A stretch of 64,000 nt of DNA from CAVYHJ01 sp963768165 [NCBI: uncultured bacterium] (GTDB taxonomy: Bacteria; UBP4; UBA4092). A program made the position numbers and the translations under genes. The notes under the pieces were generated by a model that saw nothing but the letters and a program-made list of their open reading frames with translations, did no database searches and was not told the origin of the DNA. This document shows, piece by piece, positions 8,374-17,316 of this stretch (positions are counted from its first letter, which is position 1; every line of letters starts with the position of its first letter). Where the stretch lies: assembly GCA_963768165.1 (NCBI GenBank), contig CAVYHJ010000026.1:682001-746000 (forward strand). The letters are read 5' to 3'.

Positions 8374-8417
8374 ACAGGTCACTTTGTATTGATAGAAACC
8401 TGTCAAGTAATACTTGA
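8374..8417. repeat. Two small palindromes between the hemerythrin gene and thrS
   Basis: ACAGGT (8374-8379) pairs with ACCTGT (8398-8403), and TCAAGTAATACTTGA (8403-8417) is a 15-bp near-perfect palindrome. Neither has a T-tract, so termination is doubtful. The half-sites point outward (TCAA then TTGA), the reverse of an FNR box. Confidence 0.35.
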
Positions 8418-8543
8418 TATATGATTTTCTAACATTATAGGAATCAATAATCTGGAAATTCTTTACCTTATCTAAAAGAATAATTGAACATTTGTTCAAT
8501 TACTCATTTTAAAATAAATTATTCGACTATTCTCACCGTGGAT

Positions 8544-8572
8544 TTGAAGGGTAAGTCAAGGTATGATAGACT
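8544..8572 (+). promoter_or_regulatory. Possible sigma70 promoter of the thrS operon
   Basis: TTGAAG at 8544-8549 and TAGACT at 8567-8572 are 17 bp apart. The start would be near 8579, leaving a leader of about 20 nt, which is too short for a T-box or other large leader structure. Confidence 0.45.
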
Positions 8573-8600
8573 ATTACGTTTAACCTGCAAGAGTAAAATT

Positions 8601-10406
8601 ATGGATACGACACACGAAATGACACCGCTGGACACGTTGCGCCATAGCTGTGCCCATGTGATGGCGCAGGCGGTATTGGATTTATACCCGGCGACGAAGT
8701 TGGCGATAGGTCCGCCGATTGAGGACGGATATTATTATGACTTTGACGCGGAGGGGAAACACCAATTTTCGGAGTTAGATTTCCCAGAAATTGAAAAGAA
8801 GATGCAGAAGATTATCGAAGAGAATCAAACTTTTGAGCGGATAGAAATCAGTAAAAAGGATGCGTTGGAAAAATACAATCGAGAAAAAGAAACGTATAAA
8901 GTTGAATTGATAGAAGATTTGGAAGACGGGCATATTACCCTGTATAAAAACGGGCCGTTTGTAGATTTATGCCGCGGACCCCATGTGAAGGGAACCCGGG
9001 AAATCAAGGCGTTTAAGTTATTGAGCGTAGCGGGGGCGTATTGGCGGGGTTCAGAAAAGAATCCGATGTTACAACGGATTTACGGGACGGCATTCTTTAC
9101 CCAAAAGGAGTTGGAAGAATATTTACACCGATTGGAAGAAGCTAAACGGCGGGATCACCGGAAATTAGGGAAAGAATTAGCGTTATTCGCAAGTTCGCAG
9201 GATGTCGGGCCGGGATTACCGTTGTGGTTACCGAAAGGCGCGACCATTCGCCGCGTCCTGGAACGATATATTACCGATATGGAACTTCACGCCGGATATG
9301 AGCATGTGTATACGCCAGTATTGGCAAAGACGGAATTGTATAAGATTTCCGGCCATTGGGAACATTATAAAGAAGGGATGTTTCCGGTGATGAAATTGGA
9401 AGACGAAGAAATGGTTTTGCGTCCCATGAATTGTCCCCATCATATCCAAATCTATAAATCCGTGGGAACCCATTCGTATCGGGAATTGCCTATTCGCCTC
9501 GCGGAATTGGGAACCATGTACCGTTTTGAGCGGTCGGGTGAATTATCGGGATTATCCCGTGTGCGAGCGATGACCTTGAACGATGCCCATGTCTTCTGCC
9601 AAGAAAATCAGGTGGAAGAAGAAGTCATCAAAGCGGTGCAGATGGTGGAACGCGCCTATAAAGATTTGGGGATTAAACCTGATGAATATTCCTACCGCTT
9701 GTCCTTGCACGACCCAAAAGATACCGTGAAATATGTGGATAATCCGGGACTTTGGGAAACCGCAGAAAATGAATTACGCCAGGTGTTTAAGAAAATGAAT
9801 CTGCCCCATTATGAAGCCCTTGGTGAAGCCGCGTTCTACGGACCCAAGATAGATATTCAGCTCAAGAATGTTTTAGGCAAAGAGGAGACGGTTTCTACGG
9901 TACAGGTAGACCGCCATTTACCGGATAAATTTCAATTGGAATATATCGGGGAAGACGGCAAACCGCACCGGCCTGTTATGATTCATCGCGGGGTAATTTC
10001 CACGATGGAACGGATGGTGGCATTTTTAATAGAACATTATGCCGGAGCCTTCCCGGTGTGGCTATCGCCGATTCAAGCGACGATATTGCCCATTAAGGAC
10101 TCGTTGCTGGAGTACGGAAAAAAAATGCTGGAGACTTTACAAGAAAACGAGATTCGGGTTACACTGGATAGTCGAAATGAAAAGCTCGGCCATAAAATTC
10201 GCGAGGCGCAGTTACAGAAAATCCCTTATATGCTGGTGATTGGGGATAAAGAATTACAAGCAAATGGGGTTGCAGTACGCCGTCGGGATGGAGTAGATCT
10301 CGGAGCCATGCCGCTGGAGACGTTTATTCAATTGATTCAAGACGATAACAAGACCCGTAGGTCTGAATTTACACCAAAAATAACAGGAGGAACACGCTCA
10401 TCTTAA
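8601..10406 (+). CDS. thrS: Threonyl-tRNA synthetase lacking the TGS domain
   Basis: 601 aa from the ATG at 8601. This start is preferred over an in-frame one at 8484 because the upstream residues look non-coding and the promoter lies inside them. The protein begins directly at the editing (N2) domain: RHSCAHVMAQAV with the HxxxH zinc/editing motif, then the class II catalytic core (zinc ligands in MRPMNCPHH, DAHVFC and MIHRGV) and the C-terminal anticodon-binding domain. The roughly 60-residue TGS domain found in Escherichia coli ThrRS is missing. It charges tRNA-Thr. It overlaps the ATC start of infC by 7 nt. Confidence 0.95.
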   Translation: MDTTHEMTPLDTLRHSCAHVMAQAVLDLYPATKLAIGPPIEDGYYYDFDAEGKHQFSELDFPEIEKKMQKIIEENQTFERIEISKKDALEKYNREKETYKVELIEDLEDGHITLYKNGPFVDLCRGPHVKGTREIKAFKLLSVAGAYWRGSEKNPMLQRIYGTAFFTQKELEEYLHRLEEAKRRDHRKLGKELALFASSQDVGPGLPLWLPKGATIRRVLERYITDMELHAGYEHVYTPVLAKTELYKISGHWEHYKEGMFPVMKLEDEEMVLRPMNCPHHIQIYKSVGTHSYRELPIRLAELGTMYRFERSGELSGLSRVRAMTLNDAHVFCQENQVEEEVIKAVQMVERAYKDLGIKPDEYSYRLSLHDPKDTVKYVDNPGLWETAENELRQVFKKMNLPHYEALGEAAFYGPKIDIQLKNVLGKEETVSTVQVDRHLPDKFQLEYIGEDGKPHRPVMIHRGVISTMERMVAFLIEHYAGAFPVWLSPIQATILPIKDSLLEYGKKMLETLQENEIRVTLDSRNEKLGHKIREAQLQKIPYMLVIGDKELQANGVAVRRRDGVDLGAMPLETFIQLIQDDNKTRRSEFTPKITGGTRSS

Positions 10407-11023
10407 AACAACCACGTATTCGGATCAATTATGCGATCCGAGCGCCAGAAGTTCGAGTAATCGGTTCAGATGGTGAACAAATCGGGGTAATGACCGTCCC
10501 CCAAGCCTGTGTCATGGCACAAGAAAAAGGATTGGATTTAGTAGAGGTTGCCCCGACCGCCAATCCGCCGGTTTGTCGAATCATAGATTTTGGCAAATAT
10601 AAATTTGACGAATCCAAACGGTCCAAAGAAGCCAAAAAGAAACAAAAAGTAATCAAGGTTAAAGAAGTAAAAATGGGACCGAATATAGATGAGCATGATT
10701 ACCAATTTAAATTAAAACATATCCTTACTTTTCTCAAGGAAGATTGTAAGGTTCGCGCGGTGGTTACCTTCCGGGGACGGCAAATGGTCCATCAAGAAAT
10801 CGGAAGAAAAGTCATGGAGCGAATTCTGCAGGATATCAAAGGGACAGGCATTGTGGAACAACGCGCCAAAATGGAAGGGCGCGATTATTTCGCATTTTTA
10901 TCCTTAGACCCTGCCCGGCGGAAAGAAATCAAGAAAGGAGAACCCAAACATGCCAAAGATGAAATCGCACCGGGGAGCCAAGAAACGGTACAAGCTGACA
11001 GCCTCCGGCAAAGTGAAGCATAA
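10400..11023 (+). CDS. infC: Translation initiation factor IF-3, ATC start codon
   Basis: 207 aa. The conserved N-terminus (INYAIRAPEVRVIG, then GVMTVPQA) is only complete if translation begins at ATC 10400-10402; a consensus AGGAGG lies at 10385-10390 with 9-nt spacing. Use of AUU/AUC by infC is a known autoregulatory device, because IF-3 itself rejects non-AUG starts. An ATG at 10490 would remove about 30 conserved residues. The N-domain, linker helix (KRSKEAKKKQ) and C-domain are all present. The C-terminus runs about 25-30 residues past the usual end and overlaps rpmI by 74 nt in another frame. Confidence 0.93.
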   Translation: MLKQPRIRINYAIRAPEVRVIGSDGEQIGVMTVPQACVMAQEKGLDLVEVAPTANPPVCRIIDFGKYKFDESKRSKEAKKKQKVIKVKEVKMGPNIDEHDYQFKLKHILTFLKEDCKVRAVVTFRGRQMVHQEIGRKVMERILQDIKGTGIVEQRAKMEGRDYFAFLSLDPARRKEIKKGEPKHAKDEIAPGSQETVQADSLRQSEA

Positions 11024-11144
11024 AGGTGCTTATATGCGGCATTTAGCCGCCAATAAAAATAGAAAACAAAAACGAGAATTAAAAAAAGCTTCTTATCTGA
11101 AAAAGGGGGATGCCAAACATATCCGCCCGATGATTTCCATATAG
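10950..11144 (+). CDS. rpmI: 50S ribosomal protein L35
   Basis: 64 aa with the family N-terminus MPKMKSHRGAKKRYKLTASG and a very basic composition. GAAAGGAG lies upstream of the ATG, inside infC. The first 74 nt are also the 3' end of infC in a different frame. Part of the thrS-infC-rpmI-rplT operon. Confidence 0.96.
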   Translation: MPKMKSHRGAKKRYKLTASGKVKHKGAYMRHLAANKNRKQKRELKKASYLKKGDAKHIRPMISI

Positions 11145-11175
11145 CTTGAAAAATCAGTAGAAAGGAAAATGAATT

Positions 11176-11535
11176 ATGCCACGAGTAAAAAGTGGAGTTG
11201 TCAGCCATCGAAGAATGAGAAAGGTGTTGAAACGCGCCAAAGGGTTTTATGGCGGGAAACACCGGTTGTATCGCAGCGCGAAAGAAGCGTTGATGCGGTC
11301 GGGTCGGTATGCGTATCGCGATCGGAAAGTCCGCAAACGGGATTTTCGGTCGCTTTGGATTACGCGGATTAATGCCGCGGCGCGAATCTATGGGATTACC
11401 TATAGTCAACTCATTACGGGTCTAAAAAGAGCGAATATCACTGTAGATCGCAAGATATTGGCGGATTTAGCCGTGAATGATATCGCTGCCTTCAACCAAC
11501 TGGCGAGCGTTGCACAAAAGCAAGTCGCACTTTAA
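11176..11535 (+). CDS. rplT: 50S ribosomal protein L20
   Basis: 119 aa, standard length. The conserved start [13 protein letters not shown], the central [15 protein letters not shown] and [12 protein letters not shown] are all present. L20 binds 23S rRNA early in assembly and in other bacteria represses the infC operon. It begins 31 nt after rpmI and is followed by a terminator. Confidence 0.97.
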   Translation: MPRVKSGVVSHRRMRKVLKRAKGFYGGKHRLYRSAKEALMRSGRYAYRDRKVRKRDFRSLWITRINAAARIYGITYSQLITGLKRANITVDRKILADLAVNDIAAFNQLASVAQKQVAL

Positions 11536-11543
11536 TTTCTTGT

Positions 11544-11590
11544 AAAAACTAAAAAGGGACGAGAATGAAATCGCGTCCTTTTTTAGTTTC
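11544..11590. terminator. Bidirectional intrinsic terminator after rplT / lptE
   Basis: A long stem pairs AAAACTAAAAAGGGACG (from about 11545) with CGTCCTTTTTTAGTTT (from about 11574) around a short loop; A- and T-tracts flank both sides, so it can end both the rightward rplT and the leftward lptE transcripts. Confidence 0.85.
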
Positions 11591-11603
11591 TCCCCTACCC
11601 GGC

Positions 11604-12143
11604 TTATTTATCTTTTCGATTAGCGAGAATTTTCCTATCCTTATCAATCAATTGATAGACAATTTCTTCCGCTAAATCTTCCATGAGGCGTTGTTGCGCG
11701 TCTATTTCGGTCTCAAACTCGATATCACTTCGTTGAGGAACATACGTTGTGTTGACATTAATATTTGGGTAATGCGCAACGGTTTCCAGAGTATGCGTAT
11801 CGAGTACATTGACATCTACAGAAACAACCAATTGGTAAAGAGTAACATTATCATTTGCATCGAGTGCCAACGCCGTCCGGGTATATTTTTTAATTCGACC
11901 GCTAATATCTAATTCTGCTTCCGCGTCATTCTCCACCTTCAACCGCCCGTCGGCTAAAAATTCTTCCATGGTTAAATTGGTTAATATTTCTTCCAGACCC
12001 GGCTGGAATGAGTCGTTGTGAAATAAAGTTATTGAAATAGAAGGGTAATGTTCGTTTTTCCCCAGTATTTCTTTCTGGTTCGCACAGCCTAATAAGAAAA
12101 TACAAAACAATATACTAATGTTAATACTAACTAATCTGGTCAC
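11604..12143 (-). CDS. lptE: LptE-like LPS-assembly lipoprotein
   Basis: 179 aa. The signal peptide ends in the lipobox LLGC (Cys about residue 19), giving an outer-membrane lipoprotein. The body matches the LptE pattern: a first strand SITLFHNDSFQPGLEEILT, EFLADGRLKV, then a polar strand ELDISGRIKKYTRTAL. LptE plugs the LptD beta-barrel that inserts lipopolysaccharide into the outer membrane. It is the last gene of the rib-nusB-kinase transcript and overlaps the kinase gene by 17 nt. Family assignment is by pattern, as LptE sequences are divergent. Confidence 0.8.
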   Translation of the reverse strand: MTRLVSINISILFCIFLLGCANQKEILGKNEHYPSISITLFHNDSFQPGLEEILTNLTMEEFLADGRLKVENDAEAELDISGRIKKYTRTALALDANDNVTLYQLVVSVDVNVLDTHTLETVAHYPNINVNTTYVPQRSDIEFETEIDAQQRLMEDLAEEIVYQLIDKDRKILANRKDK

Positions 12144-15100
12144 GACATTTCTCCAATGTTTTCATACATTCCCCGGCAGTTTGAAATCTGTCCTGGGGAG
12201 ACTTTTCCATACATTTCAGAATAATCTCTACGAGATTGGATGGAATGGTTTCATCCTCAATTGGCGGCGGTGGAACATGGACATGTTGATAACTAATATT
12301 ACCGCTAAAGAAAGGTGGTTTTCCGGTAGATAATTCATACAACATTACACCGAAAGAATAGATGTCCGATCGTCCGTCCACAGGTTTGCCTTCTGCTTGT
12401 TCCGGCGACATATATAATGGCGTTCCTATCAGCGCACCTGTTTGAGTGAGTCCGGCACGCTCCAACATGGAGGCAATACCAAAATCCATGACTTTGATAG
12501 TGCCCTCTTTCGTCATCATAATATTAGCCGGTTTTATATCCCGATGAACCACCTTGGTTTTATGCGCATAATCCAAGGCGGCGGCAATCTGAATACCGAT
12601 ATCGATCACTTCCATCGGTGTAACCTTTTTCTGTTCAAAGAGAATGTCTTTCAAATTTCGTCCATCAATATATTCCATAGAAATAAATTTGCGGCCACCT
12701 TCATCACCCATGTCATGTATTCGAACAATATTGGGATGCGATAAACGGCGCGTCGAACGAACTTCCTGTTTAAAACGCTCTACAATCATGGCATCGTAAT
12801 GCAATTCTTCGGGGAGAAATTTCAAAGCGACCACTTCATCCAATTCTTTGTCTTGTGCGAGACAAACGATTCCCATATTCCCCCGTCCCAATTCCTTTAG
12901 AATTTCATAACGCAGTTTTTTCCCTTCTCCCGGAACAATTTGTGCAGAATCTATGACTGTTTCCGCAGAATTTAAACCTCTAAAAGCAGTCCCCATTTGA
13001 TGATCCACCTGTCCGGTACCCGAAGTTTGTTCGCGCAATCTGGCAATCGTCGTTTTCAAATCTTTAAAATTGATGTCTTCCGCATAAATTTGCTCGAGAA
13101 CCGATAATGCTTTGGAAAATTGATGCATTTCCGTGTAATCATTCGCCAGTTCATAGAGAATTTCTTTCATATCCACATCCATTGGTAATTTGCTGAGTTG
13201 ACGATATGCCAAGTCCAACATCCCGCGTTTTTTGAAACATAATCCCAGGTATTTGGCGGATTCCTGTTCTCGGTATCCCTCTTTCACGGTTTTCTGGAAA
13301 TATTCAATGGCACGCTCAATATCTCCGCGAATATACAGTAATACTCCCATTTTAAATAAAAAACCCAAATTAGCTGGTTCTTTTTTTAATTTCTCCGCAT
13401 ACAGTTGTTCCAATAATTCATGAACTTCATTTAAAGAAGGTTTCACTAGCTGGACAGTTTCCAAGTCGTTAATCGCAGGATCAAATTGATCCTTGGAAGC
13501 CAGAATACGCGCCCTGCGAATTCGAATATCGGTATTTTGTGAATCTTTTTTTAAGAAATCGGTATAAATATTCACCAACATTTCCGGTTGTACTGAACTC
13601 ATATCTTCTAGAATCTTTATAGATTCCAGTACCTCGTCCAACCGATCCAATTGTAATTCTAAAACAATAATATGTTTCCGTATATCAATGTTATTCGGGA
13701 AACTTTTCGCAAGGGCTTGAAATTCTGTCACTATTTTCGAAATCCCTTTAGGATCTAATTGTTGCCAGGAATGAAGCGCCTCAACGGCGTTATCACGATC
13801 ACATCTTTCAACCAAAGCATGTGCCAGGATTTTTCTCAAAAACACTGAATTCAAATCATTTTTAACCGCCTGTTTAAATATTTCCAAAGCACGGTCACCG
13901 GAATTTTGGAAACCCGCATAAGCTCTGGCTAAATCGTATACCAGCGATTTCTCTGTCGGGAAAGACAGGAGAGCCTTCTCCAAATATTCCACAGCTTGAC
14001 CGAACTCTCTTAATCCCAAATGTGCTCGTCCCACAATCATTAAACAAAACCCATCCGAAGGTTTTTGTTGTAATATGGGTCTCGATACATCCAAGGCAGT
14101 TTTAAAATCCAATTTATGGATAAGACATTGAGCCACAGCTAATGGATAAGTCGAGTTGTCTGGATTTAGCGTACATGCCTTTTCATAAACTATAAACGCT
14201 TGCTCATCGAACTTATTTTGAGAAATGTAGCAGTCCGCCATATGGGATATAAGTTCATTATCATCAGAATCCAGTTTATAGGCTTGTTGATATATTTGTA
14301 AGGAAAATTCGTCTGTCTTCTTGGAGACTAGATAACCACGAGCTAAATTGACAATGACCTCGCTGTCTTTTTCACCCAATTGATATAACCTCTCATATTG
14401 TCGTATCATCGCAGGCACATCCTGTTTCGTTCGTGATGCCCGACCATGCGCGCGTAATATTTCCCAGTCGTCCTGTTTAAATTGCAATGCCATTTCATAA
14501 ACTAAGCGTGATTGATCGTCAGTACGATTTTCCTTACTATAGGATTTTGCAAGTATATAATGTACTTTCGTTGGAGTCGTGGTAAAAGGGTTCATCGAGA
14601 GAACCTGTTCATACACTTTTATTGCGGCATCATCCGATTGTTCGGTACGGGCGTAGGCCATAGCTAATTCAGGTAACAAATTTGATTCTTTGTGATGTAT
14701 TAATTTACCGTATTTCTTTAAAGCAGGTTCAATCTGATTGGAGGTTAATAGTTCCAGCACTTCATGCATTCGTTTTCCGCGAACACGCTGTGTGTACCAT
14801 AAACCTATTGATACAAACAGGACAAGGAAAATGATCAATATGGTTTTGATAATTACAGAGTAATGACGCGAAAAATAAATTTCTCCAATCTGTTTCGCGG
14901 CTTCGGGATGATTGGAATTTAGTCTTAATACCGATTGAAAAGTTATGAGTGCCTTGTCCCATTCTTTGTTTTGTTTATAGACTAAAGCTAATTTATAAAC
15001 AGAATCTACTTCATACTGATGTTCATCCATTTTTTGAGTAATCGAAGAAAGATATTTGGTATCAACTTGTCCTGTTCGATGCAAATTACCATATAATGTC

Positions 15101-16359
15101 GGCCAGAGTAACGTATTACTATCAATAGGTATGGAAGTATTATAGACATAAATTTTCTTTTGTGTATGAATGACCAAATCTATCGTCCCATGATTTCCTA
15201 TGTCTCCTACTAAAAGAGAAAGAATCGTGCCGTCTACTTTGATAGAACCTAACATTTTTTGAATTTGATTATCCGGGGAAATTGTATTATCCAATATGGA
15301 AACCTCTCCTGATTCTGTTCCAACAATGGTTTCCTCATTCCCATCTTTATGCATATCCACAACAACAGGCGCTGTGGAGGGAGTTGAATCCAAAGGAAAA
15401 GTCCCTATCAGTTTACCCGTGGGTCCATCTAGAAAATTACAACTGTTGTCATTGCTTAAACAAACAATTTGAATCTCCCCGTGCGTTGTGTTTAAGGTTA
15501 AAGCTGGAGAAAATTTAATTTCACCATTAGTTTTATATGGGTTCCAAAGAATGTCTCCTTTGGAAAAGGCATAAATATAATGATCTTCACTCCCTACGAT
15601 GATGGCGGGTATGCCGCTTTTATTGATATCTCCAATCGCGGGTGTTCCGGAGACTCTTCTCTCTGCAGAATATTTAGCGTTTAATTTCTCTCCGGTTCTT
15701 CCATCCAGAAGAATGATTTTTCCATTCTCACACCCGACCACAACATCAAGAGATTTATTCTGTTCTAGATCGGCTAATACGGGAGATGTGGTTGCTGGAA
15801 ATCCAATAGGCATTGACCATATTTCGGAAATCGTAGATTCGCTAACATTTAAACAATATACATTGTCTGCATCATCTGTAACGATTAACTGTTGAGAATC
15901 ATTGCTGAGAATGTTACCCAAGGCAGGCGTATTCTGAATCCCGCCTTTTGCGAACCATGTACATAGAATTTTCTTTTGGTGAGGATCAAAAAGACTTATT
16001 TCTCCTTTGTCTGTACAAACAAGAATATCATTCAGATTATGATTTCCGAAATCTGCGATAATTGGAGAAGCATTAATGGATCCCTTAAAAGACCATTCTT
16101 GCAAAAGTTTGCCAGTTTGCCCGTTGATGACTGTTAATCTCCCGTCATGATCCCCCACGACAATATCGTAAACTCCATCTCCCGAAATATCTCCGATCAT
16201 GGGGGATGCTAAAGCAAACCCCTTGAGAGAATAATTCCAAGAAGATTTTAAATGGATTTGATCATCACAAAATCCTGAATAGGGTAAGCAAATAAAGGTA
16301 ATCCCAAAGAATAGGAAACTGAAGTACAAATATATTTTTTTTATTGTTTGCTGCTCCAT
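12127..16359 (-). CDS. Transmembrane Ser/Thr protein kinase with periplasmic beta-propeller sensor and TPR linker
   Basis: 1410 aa from the ATG at 16357-16359, 13 nt after nusB; a start farther upstream would run through nusB and delete the signal peptide position. Order: N-terminal signal/anchor (about 5-30), FG-GAP/PQQ-like propeller repeats (about 45-410; repeated DxxxDGxxDIVVG-type calcium-loop motifs and SPxxxD strands), a short TPR, one membrane helix (about 501-522), about 600 residues of TPRs, then a Hanks-type kinase (1151-1410). The kinase keeps the G-loop GRGNMG, VALK (K1180), HRDIKPAN (D1274), DFG (1292-1294) and SPEQ. So a periplasmic signal is likely passed to a cytoplasmic kinase. 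The ligand is unknown. Kinase at the C-terminus is the reverse of PknB layout. Confidence 0.88.
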   Translation of the reverse strand: MEQQTIKKIYLYFSFLFFGITFICLPYSGFCDDQIHLKSSWNYSLKGFALASPMIGDISGDGVYDIVVGDHDGRLTVINGQTGKLLQEWSFKGSINASPIIADFGNHNLNDILVCTDKGEISLFDPHQKKILCTWFAKGGIQNTPALGNILSNDSQQLIVTDDADNVYCLNVSESTISEIWSMPIGFPATTSPVLADLEQNKSLDVVVGCENGKIILLDGRTGEKLNAKYSAERRVSGTPAIGDINKSGIPAIIVGSEDHYIYAFSKGDILWNPYKTNGEIKFSPALTLNTTHGEIQIVCLSNDNSCNFLDGPTGKLIGTFPLDSTPSTAPVVVDMHKDGNEETIVGTESGEVSILDNTISPDNQIQKMLGSIKVDGTILSLLVGDIGNHGTIDLVIHTQKKIYVYNTSIPIDSNTLLWPTLYGNLHRTGQVDTKYLSSITQKMDEHQYEVDSVYKLALVYKQNKEWDKALITFQSVLRLNSNHPEAAKQIGEIYFSRHYSVIIKTILIIFLVLFVSIGLWYTQRVRGKRMHEVLELLTSNQIEPALKKYGKLIHHKESNLLPELAMAYARTEQSDDAAIKVYEQVLSMNPFTTTPTKVHYILAKSYSKENRTDDQSRLVYEMALQFKQDDWEILRAHGRASRTKQDVPAMIRQYERLYQLGEKDSEVIVNLARGYLVSKKTDEFSLQIYQQAYKLDSDDNELISHMADCYISQNKFDEQAFIVYEKACTLNPDNSTYPLAVAQCLIHKLDFKTALDVSRPILQQKPSDGFCLMIVGRAHLGLREFGQAVEYLEKALLSFPTEKSLVYDLARAYAGFQNSGDRALEIFKQAVKNDLNSVFLRKILAHALVERCDRDNAVEALHSWQQLDPKGISKIVTEFQALAKSFPNNIDIRKHIIVLELQLDRLDEVLESIKILEDMSSVQPEMLVNIYTDFLKKDSQNTDIRIRRARILASKDQFDPAINDLETVQLVKPSLNEVHELLEQLYAEKLKKEPANLGFLFKMGVLLYIRGDIERAIEYFQKTVKEGYREQESAKYLGLCFKKRGMLDLAYRQLSKLPMDVDMKEILYELANDYTEMHQFSKALSVLEQIYAEDINFKDLKTTIARLREQTSGTGQVDHQMGTAFRGLNSAETVIDSAQIVPGEGKKLRYEILKELGRGNMGIVCLAQDKELDEVVALKFLPEELHYDAMIVERFKQEVRSTRRLSHPNIVRIHDMGDEGGRKFISMEYIDGRNLKDILFEQKKVTPMEVIDIGIQIAAALDYAHKTKVVHRDIKPANIMMTKEGTIKVMDFGIASMLERAGLTQTGALIGTPLYMSPEQAEGKPVDGRSDIYSFGVMLYELSTGKPPFFSGNISYQHVHVPPPPIEDETIPSNLVEIILKCMEKSPQDRFQTAGECMKTLEKCRDQIS

Positions 16360-16372
16360 TAATGTACCAAAA

Positions 16373-16807
16373 CTAAATCGGTATTCGCGACAATACAGAA
16401 TCCTTTCGAATTTCTTTGGCGGCTTTATCCAATATTCCATTGATAAAACGATAGGAATCGGCATCACTATATTTTTTAGCTATCTCAATCGCTTCATTGA
16501 TGATGACATTCGTCGGTGTTTCCAATTGATACTCAAGTTCAAATAATGCAATTCGTAATATATTCCTGTCAATCACAGCCATACGTTCAATTTTCCAATG
16601 GGTCGCTAGCTTGGCCAAGATATTATCAATTTCAAGCAAATGTTCTAACGTTCCATCAGCAAGTTCTGCAGCAAACTTCTTTATGCCATCAGTAACATTC
16701 TCATTTTGAAACGTATTCTCCTGAATTTCCTCAAGAGGTCTCCCGGAAGAATCCAGTTGATAAAGCATTTTTAACGATATTTCCCGACCGTATCGTCTTT
16801 TTTTCAT
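16373..16807 (-). CDS. nusB: Transcription antitermination factor NusB
   Basis: 144 aa, standard length. The N-terminal [16 protein letters not shown] and the C-terminal [16 protein letters not shown] are hallmark NusB helices. NusB with NusE (S10) binds boxA in rRNA leaders for antitermination. The ATG overlaps the ribH stop by 4 nt, the common ribH-nusB pairing. Confidence 0.95.
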   Translation of the reverse strand: MKKRRYGREISLKMLYQLDSSGRPLEEIQENTFQNENVTDGIKKFAAELADGTLEHLLEIDNILAKLATHWKIERMAVIDRNILRIALFELEYQLETPTNVIINEAIEIAKKYSDADSYRFINGILDKAAKEIRKDSVLSRIPI

Positions 16808-17289
16808 TTTGATTTCCCAGGTGGTAATTGAGATATAAGATTTGCCATTTCAATTGCCGTCATGGCAGCGTCCCACCCTTTATTTCCTGCTTTTGTACCG
16901 GCACGTTCGATGGCTTGGTCTATGGTATCTGTTGTTAAAACGCCAAAAATCGTAGGAACTCCTGTCACAAGTGCACATTGTGCCACACCTTTGGAAACTT
17001 CTCCGGCAACATAATCAAAATGAGGTGTGCCACCACGAATTACACAACCCAAACAAATCACGGCATCATATTTTTTACTTTGCGCAAAACGCAATGCCAC
17101 AATAGGAATCTCCAAAGCGCCAGGGACCCAGGCAATCTCAATTTGGCTTTCAGAAACTCCATGTCTTATCAAACAATCTTTGGCGGCTGTTAATAAATGA
17201 TTTGAAATAAAATCGTTAAACCGACTGACAACAATAGCAAATGATTTCTCCTCCGCTATTAATTTTCCTTCGTATACTTTTAAACTCAT
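16804..17289 (-). CDS. ribH: 6,7-dimethyl-8-ribityllumazine synthase
   Basis: 161 aa. The family landmarks are present: [14 protein letters not shown] at the N-terminus, [23 protein letters not shown] with its catalytic histidine, and FGVLTTDT. It condenses 3,4-dihydroxy-2-butanone 4-phosphate with the ribitylaminopyrimidine to give lumazine, the penultimate step to riboflavin. Follows ribBA by 27 nt. Confidence 0.96.
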   Translation of the reverse strand: MSLKVYEGKLIAEEKSFAIVVSRFNDFISNHLLTAAKDCLIRHGVSESQIEIAWVPGALEIPIVALRFAQSKKYDAVICLGCVIRGGTPHFDYVAGEVSKGVAQCALVTGVPTIFGVLTTDTIDQAIERAGTKAGNKGWDAAMTAIEMANLISQLPPGKSK

Positions 17290-17316
17290 TCGAAGATTCC
17301 TCCTTTTTAAAATAGA

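Noticed and set aside
8403-8417. TCAAGTAATACTTGA as a third FNR/DNR box
   Set aside because: Half-sites point outward, opposite to TTGAT-N4-ATCAA, and no -10 lies at the right distance.
8573-8600. T-box leader before thrS
   Set aside because: The predicted leader is about 20 nt and no T-box sequence or terminator is present.
10490-11023. infC starting at the ATG 10490
   Set aside because: It would remove the conserved first 30 residues of IF-3 and has no ribosome-binding site, while ATC 10400 has a perfect one.
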